55,336 nt of DNA from Tabrizicola sp. (GTDB lineage Bacteria; Pseudomonadota; Alphaproteobacteria; Rhodobacterales; Rhodobacteraceae): positions 1 through 55,336 of the forward strand of contig JALOTD010000026.1 in assembly GCA_025458105.1 (NCBI GenBank). Reading direction: 5' to 3'. The position numbers and the translations under genes are program-made. Positions 52,242 through 55,336 of the stretch are shown here, piece after piece. Numbering within the stretch: position 1 is the stretch's first letter; the number at the start of each line of letters is the position of its first letter. The notes beneath the pieces are model-generated. The model was not told the DNA's origin. It saw only the letters and a program-made list of their open reading frames with translations, and ran no database searches.

Positions 52242-53066
52242 ATGTTGCGTGGGATGGCTGTGGTGCTTGGACTGCTTACTGCGGCTGAGGCGGCGGCGCA
52301 GGAGATACGCCAAGAAATCAAGCCCGTTGCCGGGCATCAGGTTTCCGTAGTTGGCGACGACACGGGAACGGCCTGGCTTGTCGTCGACGGCGAAAGGGTC
52401 TTGGAAGCCGGGGTGATCTTTCTGGATGGTGAAGCTGTGATGGTCGGCGGGGTGCCGGTGGTGACGGGTGTGGCAGGCGCTGGAGGGAATGCTTGCGGGG
52501 CGTCTCCCTTTGTGCTGGCCCTGGCCGAAGGTGCGACCCCTGAGCTTTACGGACCCATCGAAAGCTGCCGCGAATTCACGCTGGACCTTCGACCCGATGC
52601 TCTGCTTCTTTCAACCGAACCTCTGCCGTCCGAGCCGGGTGAGGTCTGGGTCTGGAATCCGGTCACGGGCCTGACCGAGGCCTTGCCAGAAGAGTTCTCG
52701 GCCGAAACCGGACGCAGCTGGGAAACGCTGCCAAGCCTAGCCGGGGCGCATCCGGTGGAGGCAATGCAGCTTGCCCCGGTGCTGCAGGTCTTGCAGACGG
52801 GGCTTGGGGCGGACTATCCGGTCTTTGCCGAGCGGATTTCCGACCTCGGGTCGGGTGATCTGGTGCCGGGCGGCTATCTGGGTCGGGCGTGCCTGAAGCT
52901 CACCTGTGATGCGGATTGGGCGGTGCTGTATCTGGATGCAGCTACCGAGCAGGTCTTTGCGATCTGGCATGTCTATGGCGAGGTCGAGAACCGGATCTGG
53001 CCCGCGGAGACAACGCAGTGGCCCGAGGCGGCGATGGCGGTTCTGCGCGCGGAGGCCGGGGAATGA
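52242..53066 (+). CDS. Exported protein of unknown function
   Basis: A 274-aa protein with signal peptide (LRGMAVVLGLLTAAEAAAQE) and AGGGAG before ATG 52242. The body is beta-rich and holds four mature cysteines (GNACGASP, ESCREF, RACLKLTCDADW), a plausible pair of disulfides. I do not recognise a domain. The end overlaps the next gene (ATGA), so both are probably made together. Confidence 0.82.
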   Translation: MLRGMAVVLGLLTAAEAAAQEIRQEIKPVAGHQVSVVGDDTGTAWLVVDGERVLEAGVIFLDGEAVMVGGVPVVTGVAGAGGNACGASPFVLALAEGATPELYGPIESCREFTLDLRPDALLLSTEPLPSEPGEVWVWNPVTGLTEALPEEFSAETGRSWETLPSLAGAHPVEAMQLAPVLQVLQTGLGADYPVFAERISDLGSGDLVPGGYLGRACLKLTCDADWAVLYLDAATEQVFAIWHVYGEVENRIWPAETTQWPEAAMAVLRAEAGE

Positions 53067-53545
53067 TGCGGCGGGTGCTTATCGCGGCTCTTTGCCTTGC
53101 GGGAAACACAGCGCTGGCAGAAGAGGCGCATGTCGTGATCGGGCCGGAACAGATGTGGATCGAGTTCATTGACCCGATCGAGATCATGTGGGTCGGCCCG
53201 AACGCGTATGAGCGGACGCAGGTTCTGTCTGGGAGCAGTATCGAGATCGTGGGCTTCGCGACTGACCCGGACGATGCCGCCATACTGGGGGCGCGGGCGT
53301 TCGTTGCAGTCACGATGGGTACGCACAGTTGCGACAACCTGAAGGATCCACTGGCCTATTATGTCATCGCGCTGACCCCTGCGCTGGCGACCGAGGGGCC
53401 GTTCACGACCTGCGGTGAGGTCGCCATGTCAGTGACCAACGGTGCGATCTTTCTGGAAGAAGATCCGATGCGCATGTCGACCGAGGATGGGGGTCAGTTC
53501 ATCTTCTGGGTGCCGGGTCGGGGCTTTACCGATCGGATGGAATAG
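53063..53545 (+). CDS. Small exported protein of unknown function
   Basis: A 160-aa protein with signal peptide (RRVLIAALCLAGNTALAEE). The mature part has two cysteines (HSCDNL; TTCGEV) and no recognised domain. The start ATG at 53063 lies in the stop of the previous gene; a second ATG follows directly. The pair may form an envelope complex, inferred from coupling only. Confidence 0.8.
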   Translation: MMRRVLIAALCLAGNTALAEEAHVVIGPEQMWIEFIDPIEIMWVGPNAYERTQVLSGSSIEIVGFATDPDDAAILGARAFVAVTMGTHSCDNLKDPLAYYVIALTPALATEGPFTTCGEVAMSVTNGAIFLEEDPMRMSTEDGGQFIFWVPGRGFTDRME

Positions 53546-53717
53546 ATCACCGCCCTTCAGGCGGCGCCCACCCGCCAACCCTGCCGCCCTCGGGGGGCTT
53601 TGGCGCCGTCGCGCCGGTCAGGAGCCAGGCATGGGTGCCCCGGGAACCATCCTTTTGTCAGCGGGTTGACCCTGCAACAGGTGCCATCCCGGCACCCCTT
53701 GCACGTGGAGACCCCCG

Positions 53718-53984
53718 ATGATGGAAGGACTTGTTCCCCTCCTGGCGCTTTGCACGCTTTTGGCCGTGGCCGTCTTTGCCCTGATCAGCAGGGAGCGGAC
53801 CAAGGATCGCCAGCGCGACCCGAATGCGCCAATCTCATGTCTGGCAAAGGATGGGAAGTATGGCGGCGTGGCCTTCCTTCGCCCGCTCGCCGACCGCTGG
53901 ATCGATCGGCGCGAGCCAGTGGCCCATCGCCCCCTGGTGCTGGACCCCGTAGCCGAGGAACCGGTGGTGCGTATCCGTTATTGA
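53718..53984 (+). CDS. Small membrane-anchored protein
   Basis: An 88-aa protein with one N-terminal membrane helix (GLVPLLALCTLLAVAVFALI) and a basic cytoplasmic tail. No domain is recognised. GGAGA lies near the double ATG at 53718. Its last bases overlap the converging 53978 gene. Confidence 0.65.
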   Translation: MMEGLVPLLALCTLLAVAVFALISRERTKDRQRDPNAPISCLAKDGKYGGVAFLRPLADRWIDRREPVAHRPLVLDPVAEEPVVRIRY

Positions 53985-54298
53985 GACGCGCGCTCCGGCG
54001 TCCAGCCACCGTCGCAGCTGAGGCTACGAAAGCGGTGGAGGCAGGTGACGGTACTGCCATCAGGCAGGCGATAGACGAAACTGTAGCCGAACTGGATGCC
54101 CGCGCCGCCGACGGGATGCGCCATACCGTTGGCGACCGATGCCCCGGGCTGTTGGACCGGGACACTCGTACCGTTGCGGTGGAGTGCCTGAAGCGGCCGG
54201 GCGAAGGCATCGGACAACGCCATGGAAGAGCCGGCGTTCTGCAGGATGTACCACAGGACGACGAGGACGATCAGGGCAACAGGAATCCATTTCCGCAT
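53978..54298 (-). CDS. Small membrane-anchored or exported protein
   Basis: A 106-aa protein beginning RKWIPVALIVLVVLWYILQN (anchor or uncleaved signal) and then a small domain with two cysteines (TCLHRFRSLSCDGGW). No family is recognised. It lies just downstream of ilvC on the same strand, 53 bp and a hairpin apart. Confidence 0.7.
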   Translation of the reverse strand: MRKWIPVALIVLVVLWYILQNAGSSMALSDAFARPLQALHRNGTSVPVQQPGASVANGMAHPVGGAGIQFGYSFVYRLPDGSTVTCLHRFRSLSCDGGWTPERASQ

Positions 54299-54317
54299 GC
54301 GTCAGGTCCGGGTGCGT

Positions 54318-54341
54318 GGGGTGGGCATAACTACCCACCCC
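54318..54341. terminator. Hairpin behind ilvC, possible terminator
   Basis: GGGGTGGG (54318-54325) and CCCACCCC (54334-54341) form a perfect 8-bp stem with loop CATAACTA, 11 bp after the ilvC stop. No U-tract follows on the minus strand, so termination may be partial or Rho-aided. Confidence 0.5.
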
Positions 54342-54351
54342 TAAGTTGTCG

Positions 54352-55336
<985 letters not shown>

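Overview
The window reads as high-GC alphaproteobacterial chromosome, most likely Rhodobacterales (Rhodobacteraceae). The clues are the runs ftsY - two secreted paralogs - DMT transporter - ispZ and glyQ - small membrane protein - glyS - PPDK-like enzyme, a SAM-II riboswitch ahead of metZ, folE2, and a dihydroneopterin aldolase with an extra C-terminal domain.

Layout. 1-1131: 3' part of xseA. 1132-5579: a sparse, disturbed stretch with a lone LacI-family regulator, a NarL/LuxR-type response regulator broken by a small deletion, and a 1249-bp IS3-family (IS407-like) insertion sequence with a 4-bp target duplication and a frameshifted orfB. 5580-24509: one large minus-strand type III secretion (T3SS) locus. 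Reading from right to left it is: 61-aa small protein, truncated secretin (N0/N1 only), 62-aa small protein, sctI, sctJ, sctK, sctL, sctN, sctO, sctQ, sctR, sctS, sctT, sctU, sctD, sctX-like, sctY-like, sctV, and a 1960-aa protein of unknown family. The C-I-J-K-L-N-O-Q-R-S-T-U order is the rhizobial (Rhc) order. The X-Y-V triplet is instead like Ysc. Many genes overlap by ATGA, which suggests coupled translation. No secretin barrel, ruler, gatekeeper, classical translocator or class II chaperone is visible in the window.

24758-26733: a tandem array of five secreted four-cysteine paralogs with an almost invariant C-terminal motif; two of the five are broken. 26820-27887: an AlkB-like membrane di-iron oxygenase. 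28142-33219: ftsY and its neighbours. 33268-35345: a TPR protein and an alpha/beta hydrolase. 35482-36781: SAM-II riboswitch, terminator and metZ. 36973-41268: folE2, trkH and a trypsin-fold protein that has lost its catalytic triad. 41454-47861: glyQ (with an internal deletion), a small membrane protein, glyS (with an atypical insert) and a PPDK-like gene. 48051-52070: a SleB-type hydrolase, folB-like, folP and glmM. 52242-54298: small exported or membrane proteins. 54352-55336: ilvC, cut by the right edge.

The most unusual content is the T3SS locus. It has an SctU whose NPTH self-cleavage site reads IGDQ, a secretin reduced to its periplasmic domains, a separately terminated small first gene that could be the needle or pilus subunit, and a giant last gene with a Thr/Pro-rich N-terminus, long coiled coils, an internal repeat, a late membrane segment and two Ig-like domains. 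All gene assignments rest on reading the translated sequence; no database search was possible.
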